Shown piece by piece: positions 35,724 through 44,555 of a stretch of DNA of 54,823 nucleotides (the stretch's first letter is position 1; every line of letters begins with the position of its first letter). Below the pieces are notes generated by a model, which had not been told where the DNA came from, searched no databases, and saw only the letters and a list, made by a program, of their open reading frames with translations. Both the position numbers and the translations under genes were made by a program. Source of the stretch: Pseudomonadota bacterium (lineage in GTDB: Bacteria; Pseudomonadota; Gammaproteobacteria; Steroidobacterales; Steroidobacteraceae); assembly GCA_021850555.1 (NCBI GenBank), contig JAJZLX010000376.1, forward strand, positions 1 through 54,823, in the 5' to 3' direction.

Positions 35724-36054
35724 CCAAGAACCTCCATCATTGCATCGTGAGCAGCCTGCAGGCTTCGCCGCGTCAGCTCGAGGCGGGCATCACCATTCTC
35801 CACCCCCTTGCCGTCACAGTCACATGCGCCACACCAGTCATCGCCTCCCGCGCCGCCAAATGAGAGACGGTACCGGCGCAATTGAGCAAAGCCAGCTCGC
35901 GGCCCGGGCACCACGATGAACGCGAGCACTCGATGCCACCGAGGTCGCACCAGGGGCTGCACGAACTTGCCGGCCTTCTGCGCAAGCAACCCCAATGGCT
36001 CCGGCGAGTACGCCGGCTGGCCCCACTCCCCCTCGGCGCCGGCGCCACGAGACA
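35724..36054. other. Intergenic region between GH27 and shortened paralogue
   Basis: 331 bases upstream of the GH27 operon and downstream of the leftward 181-aa gene. A 122-codon open frame on the minus strand has no family likeness and is probably chance. I see no operator of good quality and no clear terminator. Confidence 0.45.
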
Positions 36055-36600
36055 TCAAAACCGCACGGCGAACGCCCGATAGGAATGCGGCGCGAGCCGC
36101 ACCACGAAGCTCGTCTCGTCCTGCTCGCTCGGTAGAGGGCTCGGTGTGACGATCGGCGCCGGCAGCACCGCGGCTGCGGATCTCAGATCAATGAGCTCGC
36201 GCGCGCCGTGGCGCACGAAGATGCGCACAGTGGCCGGCCGCGGCAGGTAAGACTCGACGATGAACGTATTGTTGTTGTAGGCGAACAGCGTGATGCCGCC
36301 GTCGACCGTGATGCCCCGCCGCCGGAAGAACGCGGCGATCCGGTCGAGCGTCGCGGGATTGGCGAACACCTGATCCCGGTACACCTCGAGATACACCTTG
36401 TTGAAATGCACCTGGCTCCAGATGCGCTGGAACTGCCGGCGCAGCGTACGCGGGTTGGCGAGCTGCCGGGTGGAGGTCACCGGGATGTAGACGGCCACGC
36501 TGAGATTGCGGAACGGGCGTTGCGCGGGCACCGCGGCCGGACTCGCCGCAGCCGCACCGGCCAGCATCAGGCAGATGATTGCTGCGGAAATCGTACGCAT
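36055..36600 (-). CDS. Internally shortened paralogue of the unknown 633-aa enzyme
   Basis: A 181-aa protein with a signal peptide (MRTISAAIICLMLAGAAAA). Its first part (RPFRNLSVAVYIPV, KVYLEVYRD, LDRIAAFFRRRGI) matches residues about 25-98 of the protein at 28033-29934 (RPYRNFKVTVYIPV, QVFIESYRA, LDRVKHFFLSHGV). It then jumps at GGITLFAYNNNTFIVESY to the match of residues about 554-632 (SLFEYDNGALVVESY) and ends HSYRAFAVRF like HSLIALGARS. About 450 residues, including the whole barrel and its acidic residues, are absent, yet the frame is intact. GGGGAG precedes the ATG at 36600. It cannot have the same enzymatic activity; it may be a remnant or a binding protein. Confidence 0.75.
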   Translation of the reverse strand: MRTISAAIICLMLAGAAAASPAAVPAQRPFRNLSVAVYIPVTSTRQLANPRTLRRQFQRIWSQVHFNKVYLEVYRDQVFANPATLDRIAAFFRRRGITVDGGITLFAYNNNTFIVESYLPRPATVRIFVRHGARELIDLRSAAAVLPAPIVTPSPLPSEQDETSFVVRLAPHSYRAFAVRF

Positions 36601-36764
36601 CACGCTCCCCTGTCCCCGCGGCGGCAGGGCTTGCAGTGCACATGGACCGGCGAGCCGGAAAACCCGTCGCTCGCCTCGGGGTGCGCCGCGAGCAATACGA
36701 GAGCGGATGTTCGGCGAAGCAATGGGATCAATATCCACGCCCCCCTTGCGCGGCGCACGCGCGG

Positions 36765-36780
36765 ATGGTACCGGTACCAG
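36765..36780. promoter_or_regulatory. LacI-type operator, leftward side of xylB intergenic region
   Basis: ATGGTACCGGTACCAG; the inner 14 bases TGGTACCGGTACCA form a perfect palindrome, the best copy in the window. It is 165 bases upstream of the 181-aa gene. Confidence 0.78.
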
Positions 36781-37163
36781 CCGGCTTTGGCCAGAGCTCT
36801 CGAGTGTGGCATCCGGCTCATCGGCCCGACGGCCTCATGCGCTCGAGTCCATCGCCCGCCCATGAGCTCACCTGGCTGCTTCGGGCCGTCACGCCCGCGA
36901 GCGGGGTGTGAGCGAGGTGAGCTTCCGGTTTGCAATCGCCGCGATCGAGGACCGGACGGCCAGCGGCCATCGGCACACACCCGCCTGCCTCGGTCTCGAA
37001 TCAGGGGCCGTAAACCTCCCTGGACCCGCATGTGCCGATCCGAGGCCCACCTCACCCGCTCATTCCTCCCTCCCACGCCATGGCTCACCGCCACAAGCAG
37101 ACCCGGCGGCGAAATCCATCCGATAAAGTGTCTGCGCCGGCGTGGACCGTTGACACTCCCGCC

Positions 37164-37179
37164 ATGATACCGCTACCAT
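37164..37179. promoter_or_regulatory. LacI-type operator upstream of xylB
   Basis: ATGATACCGCTACCAT, CG-centred palindrome, 31 bases before the proposed xylB start at 37211. Confidence 0.77.
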
Positions 37180-37198
37180 TCCACATTGACACTCGAAC

Positions 37199-37203
37199 GG
37201 GAG
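37199..37203 (+). promoter_or_regulatory. Ribosome-binding site supporting CTG start of xylB
   Basis: GGGAG followed by a seven-base spacer and CTG at 37211. This is the site that decides the non-standard start, because the next candidate (GTG at 37244) would remove the phosphate-binding loop of the kinase. Confidence 0.6.
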
Positions 37204-37210
37204 CAGTTCC

Positions 37211-38668
37211 CTGTACCTCGGCATCGACATCGGCACCTCCAGCGTGAAGGCGGTGCTTCTCGAGGCGCACGGCGGCATCGCAGCCCAGAGCGCCTCTTCA
37301 CTCGAGGTGAGCCGCCCGTCTCCCGGATTCTCGGAGCAGGACCCTGAGGCCTGGTGGCAAGCCACGGTTCGCGCCGTCGCGACGCTGCCCAAAGGCGCGC
37401 GCGCCGGGGTGCGCGCCATCGGGCTGTCCGGTCAGATGCACGGGGCGACATTGCTCGACGCACAGGATCGGCCGCTGCGCCCCGCCATTTTGTGGAACGA
37501 CGGCCGCTCATCACAGGAGTGCGTGGAGCTGGAGCGGCGTGAGCCCGCCTCGCGCACGATCACCGGCAACATCATGATGCCGGGCTTCACCGCCCCGAAG
37601 CTGCTGTGGGTGGCCCGCCATGAGCCCGAGCTCTTCCGCCGCACCGCCCACGTGCTGCTTCCAAAGGATTACGTCCGGTTGCGCCTGACCGGCGAGAGAG
37701 TCAGCGACATGTCCGATGCCTCCGGCACGGGCTGGCTCGATGTCGGCCGGCGGGAATGGTCCGACGCGATGCTGTCCGCGAGCGATCTCACACGCGCGCA
37801 CATGCCACGGCTCGTGGAAGGCTCGAGCCCTTCCGCAGCGTTGACCGCCCAAGCCGCCGAGGACCTCGGCCTGCCGCGCGCCGTCGTGGCGGGCGGCGGC
37901 GGCGACAACGCCGCGAGCGCAGTCGGCCTTGGCGTGGTGAGACCGGGACAGGCGTTCCTCTCGCTCGGCACCTCGGGAGTTCTGTTCGTGGTCACGGAGC
38001 GATTCCGGCCGAATCCGCAACGCGCCGCGCATGCGTTCTGCCATTGCCTGCCGGAACGCTGGCACCAGATGTCGGTGATGTTGAGCGCGGCGAGCACGCT
38101 CGACTGGATAGCCCGGACCGTCGGCTCCGCAGACCTGCCGGACCTGGTGCAGCGGGCCGAGGCACACGGCCTGCACCGTCATTCGCCGCTCTTTCTGCCG
38201 TACCTGACCGGTGAGCGCACTCCCCACAACGATCCGCACGCCCGCGGCGTGTTCTTCGGGCTGCGCCCGGATTGCACCGCGGCGGAGCTCGCCGGGGCGG
38301 TGCTCGAGGGGGTCGCCCTGGCATTCGCGGACGGGCTGGACGTGCTGATCGAGAAAGGCGACCCGGTAGGGGAAATCAGCGTCACCGGCGGTGGCGCGCG
38401 TCTGCCCTACTGGGGTCGCCTCATCGCCGCGGCGCTGCGCCGCCCGCTCACCTATCGCTCAGGCGGGGAGGTCGGAGCCGCCCTCGGCGCGGCCCGGCTT
38501 GCCCGCCTGGCGGCGGGCGACGCCGAAGAAACGGTGTGCGCGGCCCCGCCCGTGGAGCGCATCGTGCAGCCGGACGCCGCGCTGTCCTCGCTCCTCGCCG
38601 GCCGCCGCCGAACCTTCCAACGTCTGTATCGAGATCTGAAGACCGCTTTCGTGGAGTTTTCCTCATGA
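37211..38668 (+). CDS. xylB: Xylulokinase (apparent CTG start)
   Basis: A 485-aa FGGY kinase phosphorylating D-xylulose to xylulose-5-phosphate. The frame begins (L)YLGIDIGTSSVKA, the N-terminal phosphate loop with Asp6, and the catalytic Asp232 is in GGGGDNAAS, one residue off E. coli XylB numbering. SGQMHGATLLD, LWNDGRS, PYLTGERTPHND and TGGGARLPYWG are also typical. No ATG, GTG or TTG lies between the in-frame stop at 37187 and this loop, so CTG at 37211 with GGGAG ahead is the only full-length start. The stop overlaps the xylA start (ATGA). An operator lies just upstream. Confidence 0.9.
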   Translation: MYLGIDIGTSSVKAVLLEAHGGIAAQSASSLEVSRPSPGFSEQDPEAWWQATVRAVATLPKGARAGVRAIGLSGQMHGATLLDAQDRPLRPAILWNDGRSSQECVELERREPASRTITGNIMMPGFTAPKLLWVARHEPELFRRTAHVLLPKDYVRLRLTGERVSDMSDASGTGWLDVGRREWSDAMLSASDLTRAHMPRLVEGSSPSAALTAQAAEDLGLPRAVVAGGGGDNAASAVGLGVVRPGQAFLSLGTSGVLFVVTERFRPNPQRAAHAFCHCLPERWHQMSVMLSAASTLDWIARTVGSADLPDLVQRAEAHGLHRHSPLFLPYLTGERTPHNDPHARGVFFGLRPDCTAAELAGAVLEGVALAFADGLDVLIEKGDPVGEISVTGGGARLPYWGRLIAAALRRPLTYRSGGEVGAALGAARLARLAAGDAEETVCAAPPVERIVQPDAALSSLLAGRRRTFQRLYRDLKTAFVEFSS

Positions 38669-39981
38669 GTCTCTTCTCAAACATCGCACCGGTTCGCTTC
38701 GAGGGTCCGGAGTCCTCGAGCGAGTATGCATTCCGCGTCTACGACAAAGATCGCAAAGTGCTCGGCAAGCCCATGCAGGAGTGGCTGCGCTGTGCCGTGT
38801 GCTACTGGCATTCGTTCAACTGGCCGGGACAGGACATCTTCGGCGCCGGCACCCTGCCGCGGCCGTGGCTCGGCGCCACGATCACCCAGGCCATGGCGGA
38901 GGAGAAGCTCGAAGCCGCTTTCGACTTCCTTTCGCGCCTCGGTGTGCCGTACTTTACGTTCCATGACGTCGATGCGATGGCCACCGCCACGACGCTCAAA
39001 GAGCACGAGCGCAACTTGAAGAGCATCGAGGAGCGGATGCAGGAGAGGATGGCCACCACGGGGATGAAGCTCCTGTGGGGCACGGCGAACCTGTTCAGCC
39101 ACCCGCGCTATGCCGGCGGCGGGCCGACCAGCGCCGATCCGCAAGTGTTCGCGTGGGCAGCCGCGCAGGTTCGCAGCTGCCTGGAGACCACCCATCGGCT
39201 CGGAGGAGAGAACTACGTGCTCTGGGGCGGACGCGAGGGCTATGACTCGCTGCTCAACACCGACCTCAAGCGCGAGCTCGATCACTATGGACGATTCCTC
39301 TCCCTGGTGGTCGAGCACAAACACCGCATCGGCTTCAAAGGCACCATCCTCGTCGAGCCCAAGCCCTTCGAGCCGACCAAGCACCAGTACGACCGCGACG
39401 TGGCCTCCGTCTACGCTTTCCTGCAGCGCTACGGATTGGCGCAGGACGTGAGGGTGAATATCGAAGTGAACCACGCCACCCTCGCCGGCCTCGACTTCGA
39501 GCACGAGGTCGCGGCCGCCCTCGCCTACGGAATATTCGGCTCCATCGACATCAACCGCGGCGATCCGCGCAACGGCTGGGACACGGATCAGTTCCCGAAC
39601 AACGCCCAGGAGCTGGTTCCCGCGTTCCTGTCGCTCATCGAGAACGGCGGCTTCAGCACCGGCGGATTCAACTTCGATGCGAAGCTGCGCCGCCAGTCGG
39701 TGGACCCGCTGGATCTGTACGTGGCGCACATCGGCGGTATCGACACGCTGGCGCGGGCGCTGCTTGCCGCCGCCGACATCGTGACCGAGCGCAAGCTCGC
39801 CCGCTTGAAGGAAGAGCGCTACCAGGGCTGGAACGGCGAGCTCGGCCGCAAGATCGAAAGCGGCGCGCTCGACCTCAGCGGTATCGCCGACCTCGCCACG
39901 GCGAGCGACTTCCAGCCCGCTCCCCGCTCGGGGCGCCAGGAGCTCGCCGAGAGCCTGGTGGCTCGCCACTGCAAGTACTGA
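38665..39981 (+). CDS. xylA: Xylose isomerase
   Basis: A 438-aa class II xylose isomerase converting D-xylose to D-xylulose, the same length class as E. coli XylA (440 aa). Catalytic His100 and Asp103 are in FTFHDVDAM. Metal and substrate sites include WGGREGY, VEPKPFEPTKHQYD (Glu/Lys pair), NIEVNHATLAGL and SIDINRGDP with the Asp ligands. It starts inside the xylB stop (ATGA), giving tight coupling. The order xylB-xylA is the reverse of E. coli. It is convergent with the cupin_8 gene with 19 bases between. Confidence 0.96.
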   Translation: MSLFSNIAPVRFEGPESSSEYAFRVYDKDRKVLGKPMQEWLRCAVCYWHSFNWPGQDIFGAGTLPRPWLGATITQAMAEEKLEAAFDFLSRLGVPYFTFHDVDAMATATTLKEHERNLKSIEERMQERMATTGMKLLWGTANLFSHPRYAGGGPTSADPQVFAWAAAQVRSCLETTHRLGGENYVLWGGREGYDSLLNTDLKRELDHYGRFLSLVVEHKHRIGFKGTILVEPKPFEPTKHQYDRDVASVYAFLQRYGLAQDVRVNIEVNHATLAGLDFEHEVAAALAYGIFGSIDINRGDPRNGWDTDQFPNNAQELVPAFLSLIENGGFSTGGFNFDAKLRRQSVDPLDLYVAHIGGIDTLARALLAAADIVTERKLARLKEERYQGWNGELGRKIESGALDLSGIADLATASDFQPAPRSGRQELAESLVARHCKY

Positions 39982-40000
39982 GACCGCTCGGCACCGCAGC

Positions 40001-41137
40001 TCACCGTCCGTCACCACTCCGGCGTGCTGCCCACAACAGACGCCGGATGGGCTCGCCCAGCGCCTTCGGCATGCGTTTGGTGAGCGACCGGATCAATTGC
40101 GATCGCATGTGCTCTTGCAGCGCGGGCGTCATCTCACCCAGCATCCCGCGCCGATCCGGCGGCAGATAAGGAACCGGGTCGCCGCCGGCGCGGAACACGT
40201 AGTGCTCGAACATCATGCGCCAGATCTCGCGGCGACTTTCGGGCAGCGGCGACAGCGCGAGCAGCGAGTGTGCCAGCGCCGCGAACGGCTCCGCAGTCCA
40301 GTCATCGAGCGCGTCGAACCACCAGAAATTCACTGATAGATTCAGTGGCTCGAGCGCTTCGACGTTGTGCCACCAGAGGTTCGGGATGAAGACCGCGTCT
40401 CCCGGCCCGATGTCGGCCGTCTCCGCTGCAGCCAGCGCCTGGGCGAAGCGAGGGTAGCGCTCGAAGTCCGGCGCCGAGACCTTCGCCAGGCTCGTCGGCT
40501 GTCCGCCGGGGCCGAGCTCGAGCGGTCCGACATAGAGGTTGGGCAGCTGCTGCGGCGGAAAGAATGTGAAACGCTTGCGGCCGGCAACCATGCAGTTTAT
40601 GCCGTCCGAATTGTCGTAGTGCGTCGCCGCAGTCACTGCATTGCCGAGCCACATTCTCGGTCGCGCCGGCTTGTCCAAAATCTCGAGTCGGCATTCCCGG
40701 GCCATCTGCGGCAGGGTGTCCTCGATCGCCGCCGCGCCTGTATAGAGCGATGGAGGGCTCGAGTGATCGGCGTAACTCAGAATGGTCGCGAGAATCTCAC
40801 GGGCCGGACGGTAAGCCTGCTCAAAGTTCAAGCCGCCCATGTCCTCGCGGAAGAAGTAGAGGCCGCGAATCTCCGGCCGGCCCACCATGACGCGGATCGG
40901 GCGGCCGGTGTCGCGCGTCACGATATACCGGCTGAGCGCCTCAGGAGACTCTGCGGCGGCGCGCACGATCGGCCAATTCTCGACGAGCCCCCTCATCACG
41001 GCCGGCCTGTCCGCGGGGATGATCTGCTCACGCAGCGTCCTTGCGGTGACATCGCGCCATTCGCGCGTCTTCGCGAGCGAGTATCGCTCCAGTGCATACT
41101 CTTTGGCCATTTCCCTACCCTCTGCGATTGCGGGCAT
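40001..41137 (-). CDS. Cupin_8 / JmjC-like Fe(II)-dependent oxygenase, last gene of halogenase operon
   Basis: A 378-aa protein of the cupin_8 group, which includes 2-oxoglutarate hydroxylases of protein side chains. The metal triad appears complete: His173 and Asp175 in ATHYDNSDG and His257 in LWWHNVEAL. RKRFTFFPP after the HxD may bind the co-substrate. GGAGG lies eight bases before the ATG at 41137. It follows its paralogue at 41198 by 60 bases and is the fifth gene of the leftward receptor operon. The substrate is unknown; protein, peptide or small molecule are all possible. Confidence 0.82.
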   Translation of the reverse strand: MPAIAEGREMAKEYALERYSLAKTREWRDVTARTLREQIIPADRPAVMRGLVENWPIVRAAAESPEALSRYIVTRDTGRPIRVMVGRPEIRGLYFFREDMGGLNFEQAYRPAREILATILSYADHSSPPSLYTGAAAIEDTLPQMARECRLEILDKPARPRMWLGNAVTAATHYDNSDGINCMVAGRKRFTFFPPQQLPNLYVGPLELGPGGQPTSLAKVSAPDFERYPRFAQALAAAETADIGPGDAVFIPNLWWHNVEALEPLNLSVNFWWFDALDDWTAEPFAALAHSLLALSPLPESRREIWRMMFEHYVFRAGGDPVPYLPPDRRGMLGEMTPALQEHMRSQLIRSLTKRMPKALGEPIRRLLWAARRSGDGR

Positions 41138-41197
41138 TTCCAGCTCCTCCCCGACACGCCCAGCCGCCCGGCAATCGAGAGCGCCTCGAGACTGCAG

Positions 41198-42217
41198 TCA
41201 GCCGCCTCGAAACATCCGCATGATTCTTGCGCGGATGCGCCCGTAGTTGTCCGGTTTCAGCGGCCCGAGCAGGCCGTGCAGTTCCGGCGGCAGATGTGCA
41301 AGCGGATGACCGCGCGTACGGAACACGAAGTGATCGAAGAATTCCTTCCAGGCCTGACGCTCCGCGGGCGGGCGCTCCGCTATCGTGATCATGGCGTACA
41401 ACAGGCTCGTATAGGGAGCGTCGGGTCCAGCGCTGAACGCGTCCCACCAGTGGTTGACCATCACGTTGAACGGCGCAGTGGATTCGACCTGATGCCACCA
41501 GAGCTTCGGCAGGTACAGCGCGTCCCCCGGCTCGAGTTCGGCCACGAGCGCCTGATCCCGGATCGATTCGAACAGCGGAAACCGATCGGCTCTGCCCGGG
41601 GGGGCCGAGGCGGCGAGACTCACGGGCGGGCCTGCCATGGTGTGATCGATAGGACCCATGTAAAGCTTGCCGATGTGCTCCGGCGCATACAACGTGAAGC
41701 GGCGGTGGCCGGCGATCACGCAGGCGAGATTGTCGAAGGTGTCGTAATGGCTCGAGACATCAGAGGGATGACCGATCCAGATCCGCGCCGGCACGCTCGA
41801 CGGCAACAGTGAGACCCGGTTGGCGGCCGCGAAGCCCGGCATGCACTCGGCCACCGGCACCGAGCCCACGTAGATCGTCTGGGCCCGCGGCTGATCGAGG
41901 GTCTCGATCATCAGCGCAAGGGCCTCGAGGAACTTCAGCTGCCGGCGCTCGAAGTTGAACCCCTTCAGGTCCTGCGTGTAGTAATACTTGCCTGCAATGG
42001 ATCTGTCCCCCAAAAACGCCTCGACGCGCAATCCGACGTCAAACGTCGTCAGGTATAGAGCGAGATCGCGGGGCGAGCCGCGTCCGGCCTGAACCGCGGG
42101 CCAGTCCGCGATGAGTCCGCGCAGAACCACCGGCCGGCCGGGCTCGGCCACCCGCTCTCTGAAATCCGCTGGCCCGGAAAGATCGCAGCCGGCGATCTCG
42201 GTTGGGGGGAGAGACAT
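41198..42217 (-). CDS. Cupin_8 / JmjC-like Fe(II)-dependent oxygenase, paralogue
   Basis: A 339-aa paralogue of the next gene, with the same arrangement: GRPVVLRGLIADWP near the start, His157 and Asp159 in SSHYDTFDN, and His242 in LWWHQVEST. GHRRFTLYAPEHIGKLYMGPID aligns with GRKRFTFFPPQQLPNLYVGPLE of the paralogue. Both copies keep all three metal ligands, so both may be active, perhaps on different residues or substrates. GAGG is eight bases before the ATG. It sits 33 bases after sapC. Confidence 0.82.
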   Translation of the reverse strand: MSLPPTEIAGCDLSGPADFRERVAEPGRPVVLRGLIADWPAVQAGRGSPRDLALYLTTFDVGLRVEAFLGDRSIAGKYYYTQDLKGFNFERRQLKFLEALALMIETLDQPRAQTIYVGSVPVAECMPGFAAANRVSLLPSSVPARIWIGHPSDVSSHYDTFDNLACVIAGHRRFTLYAPEHIGKLYMGPIDHTMAGPPVSLAASAPPGRADRFPLFESIRDQALVAELEPGDALYLPKLWWHQVESTAPFNVMVNHWWDAFSAGPDAPYTSLLYAMITIAERPPAERQAWKEFFDHFVFRTRGHPLAHLPPELHGLLGPLKPDNYGRIRARIMRMFRGG

Positions 42218-42250
42218 GGAAAGACCTCGATCGCCGGCTGCGGGGGAAGC

Positions 42251-42988
42251 TCAACCCATCGATCCGTCGTGCGGATACGCCAAGCCCTCGGTGTGCTTCA
42301 GGAGGCGGGCGTTCTTCGTTCGCGCCATCTCGCGCACCTGTTTGAGGGAGGCGATCATCAGCTGAATGAGTGTCAGGTACCCGCGCCGGAACAGCTCCAC
42401 CACCACGGCATCGGGCATCCGCATGAGCACCTCCCTGTTGATCGTGTAAAGGCCGTCGCACTTGTACAGGTTGCCGTCCTCGAATTCGACCTCGATCGCC
42501 ACGGGCTCGATCAAATTGAGCTCGAGCAGGCGGGCGATGAAAATCCGCGTCCGCTCGATACCGGGCTGCAGGTCCTGGAACGCCCAGATGATGCTCTGCA
42601 GATACCGCGTCGGCTGTCCCTGCTCGGTGAACAGCGGCTTGCCGCCCTCAGCCTTGACTCGCGGGTGATCGAGATCGATCGCCAGCTCCGGTCCGTGTGC
42701 GTAGAACGGCGCGCGCTGCAGGCTGAGCGGCCGATAAAATTCCGGATCGCCCCGCCAATCCGCAAGAAACTGATTCTCTCCCTCGATGAACCCCAGCATC
42801 GCGCCGCAGAAGAACTGCCCCGTAGCCTGTTCCTTGCCGAACAGGATCGGATAGTGCAGCACCAGGTGAGGGAATTCCTCGATGATCACCTGCACGAAGT
42901 GCTGGTTGTCGCCGTACTTCGCCGAAGGCCGGGCGTCCACTTTGAGATGACGGTGCTTCTCTTTGTTGAGCGGTACGATCTGGGTCAT
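42251..42988 (-). CDS. SapC-family protein
   Basis: A 245-aa protein of the SapC family, named from an S-layer-associated gene; the molecular function is not established. Family-like features are FPHLVLHYPILFGKEQATGQF near the start, GENQFLADWRGDPEFYRP, and LFRRGYLTLIQLMIASLKQV near the end. It has no signal peptide, so it is cytoplasmic. It lies between the halogenase and the two cupin_8 genes, an arrangement I recall as recurrent beside TonB-dependent receptors in Caulobacter- and Xanthomonas-like bacteria. Confidence 0.82.
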   Translation of the reverse strand: MTQIVPLNKEKHRHLKVDARPSAKYGDNQHFVQVIIEEFPHLVLHYPILFGKEQATGQFFCGAMLGFIEGENQFLADWRGDPEFYRPLSLQRAPFYAHGPELAIDLDHPRVKAEGGKPLFTEQGQPTRYLQSIIWAFQDLQPGIERTRIFIARLLELNLIEPVAIEVEFEDGNLYKCDGLYTINREVLMRMPDAVVVELFRRGYLTLIQLMIASLKQVREMARTKNARLLKHTEGLAYPHDGSMG

Positions 42989-43006
42989 GGCACGGCGCGC
43001 CGCATC

Positions 43007-44554
43007 TCACACGGGCTGCAGCCCATACTGGTAAATCTTGTTCAACAATTCGCGGTTCCTGGGCAGCCGCGCGCACATCTCGGCCGTCATCCTCCGGTTC
43101 TCCTGCACCAGCCTGCGGGCATCGGCCGCGGAATCGACCGTGTCCTCGGGCGTCACCTCGGTCCGGTAGCCCATCCCGTACAGAACGTACTGGTAGCTCG
43201 CCGCGGGGAAAACTTCCTCGAGGCGGTCCAGCTCGTCGAAGAACCATGGTGACTGATATTTCCACAAAGTCAGCATGTCCCTCAGCCGTTCCGGGACGGT
43301 AGCAGGATCGACGTTGTCGCGCCAGAAGGCCGTATCCCTGCGCCGGGTCAACACATAATGGAGTTTCAGGAAATCGATGATCCGGCCCCACCGGTACATC
43401 GTCACCTCGTTGAAGCGCCGCGCGACGATGTCCATCACTTCCCGGCAGGCCGGCATCTGTTCCGCGAGGAGCTTTGCCGAGAGCTCGACCAGGACGATCG
43501 CGGAAGATTCGAGCGGCTCGAGAAAGCCCCCCGCGAGGCCGGCAGCCACGCAGTTGTTCTTCCAGAAGGTCTCCCGGTAGCCGGCACGGATCGGGATCTT
43601 GCGTACCGCCAAATCCCTGTGCCGCACGCCGATATAGCGCAGCAGGGTTTCCCGCGCCGCGTCCTCGCTCGCATGCCGGCTCGAGTAGACATAGCCCACG
43701 CCGCGCCGCGTCGGCAAGCAAATGTCCCAGATCCACCCGGCATCTTGGGCGGTGGCGATCGTCTGCGATGCCATGGGAGCATCCGGCTTGTCGTACGGCA
43801 CCTGTACCGCCAACGCGGTATCGCACAAGAGGATGTCACCGCATTCCTTGAAGCCGACCCCGAGCACCTTGCCGATCAACAGCGACGAGAAGCCGCTGCA
43901 GTCGACGAACAGGTCCCCGGAGATCTCCCCTGCCTGCCGGGTGAGAAGGCTCACGATATCACCCGACTCATCCTGATTGACGGTGACGACGTCCGCCAGG
44001 ACATGGCGCACGCCGAGCTTGTCCGTGCAGTGCTTCGCCAGGAACGGCCCAAACTTGCCGGCGTCCAGATGATACGCGTAGTTCGCGGCCGCCCGATATT
44101 CCCCGTGCGCAATGGTCTTCGGCGCCAACCCCTCGTCACACAGCCTTCCCTGTGGAGTCACGAAGTCGCAAAAGCTCGGCGCCGCGCCCTCGCAAAGCCA
44201 ATGCGGGACGAGGTTCACCCTGGAGAAGCCCTGCGGAACCATCAGGGGATGGTAGTACGCGTCATCCGCCGTTCCCGTCGTCCAGCCGACGAATTTTCCA
44301 CCCTGCTTGAAGGCCGCATCACACTCCCGGAAGAGCGCGGTCTCCGAGACACCCATCCGCTCCAAGGACGCGCGCATGGTCGGCCATGTGCCCTCCCCCA
44401 CACCGATCGCCCGGATGTCCGGAGATTCGATCAGCGTGACAGACAAGCCGCCCGCCTTCATCCGGGCCTGATGGCGGGCGGCGATGGTGCCTGCGGTGAG
44501 CCACCCGGCGGTTCCTCCGCCGACGATGACCACCGCCTTGACGGGTCTCACCAC
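43007..44554 (-). CDS. Flavin-dependent tryptophan-halogenase-like protein (operon copy)
   Basis: A 515-aa FAD-dependent halogenase homologue. The FAD loop is VGGGTAGWLTA (residues 11-21). The halogenase Lys is Lys83 in AAFKQGGKF and the active-site Glu is Glu346 in GGFLEPLESS. The family WxWxIP motif is altered to WIWDIC (274-279), a Cys in place of Pro. The start is uncertain: GTG at 44554 follows the receptor stop directly and precedes the conserved region, while an ATG at 44596 would overlap the receptor gene by 41 bases. The substrate may not be tryptophan; relatives next to TonB receptors often accept other indoles or have none known. Confidence 0.82.
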   Translation of the reverse strand: MVRPVKAVVIVGGGTAGWLTAGTIAARHQARMKAGGLSVTLIESPDIRAIGVGEGTWPTMRASLERMGVSETALFRECDAAFKQGGKFVGWTTGTADDAYYHPLMVPQGFSRVNLVPHWLCEGAAPSFCDFVTPQGRLCDEGLAPKTIAHGEYRAAANYAYHLDAGKFGPFLAKHCTDKLGVRHVLADVVTVNQDESGDIVSLLTRQAGEISGDLFVDCSGFSSLLIGKVLGVGFKECGDILLCDTALAVQVPYDKPDAPMASQTIATAQDAGWIWDICLPTRRGVGYVYSSRHASEDAARETLLRYIGVRHRDLAVRKIPIRAGYRETFWKNNCVAAGLAGGFLEPLESSAIVLVELSAKLLAEQMPACREVMDIVARRFNEVTMYRWGRIIDFLKLHYVLTRRRDTAFWRDNVDPATVPERLRDMLTLWKYQSPWFFDELDRLEEVFPAASYQYVLYGMGYRTEVTPEDTVDSAADARRLVQENRRMTAEMCARLPRNRELLNKIYQYGLQPV

Positions 44555-44555
44555 A

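Larger units (their letters stand above)
36601..37210. other. 610-base divergent intergenic region with two operators
   Basis: Separates the leftward 181-aa gene from rightward xylB-xylA. It contains operators at 36765 and 37164. Several GC-rich open frames cross it on both strands but none has family likeness or a ribosome site. The distance between the two operators (399 bases) would allow separate promoters for each side. Confidence 0.55.

Noticed and set aside
35867..35882. GGTACC half-site upstream of GH27 as an operator
   Set aside because: Only the left arm matches; the right arm (GGCGCAAT) breaks the palindrome.
35690..36058. 122-codon minus-strand frame between GH27 and the 181-aa gene
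   Set aside because: No motif and no likeness to the missing middle of the unknown enzyme; overlaps the GH27 start and its ribosome site.
36600..37094. 164-codon minus-strand open frame in the xylB upstream region
   Set aside because: Arg/Pro/Gly-rich composition typical of chance frames in GC-rich DNA; it covers an operator and has no family motif.
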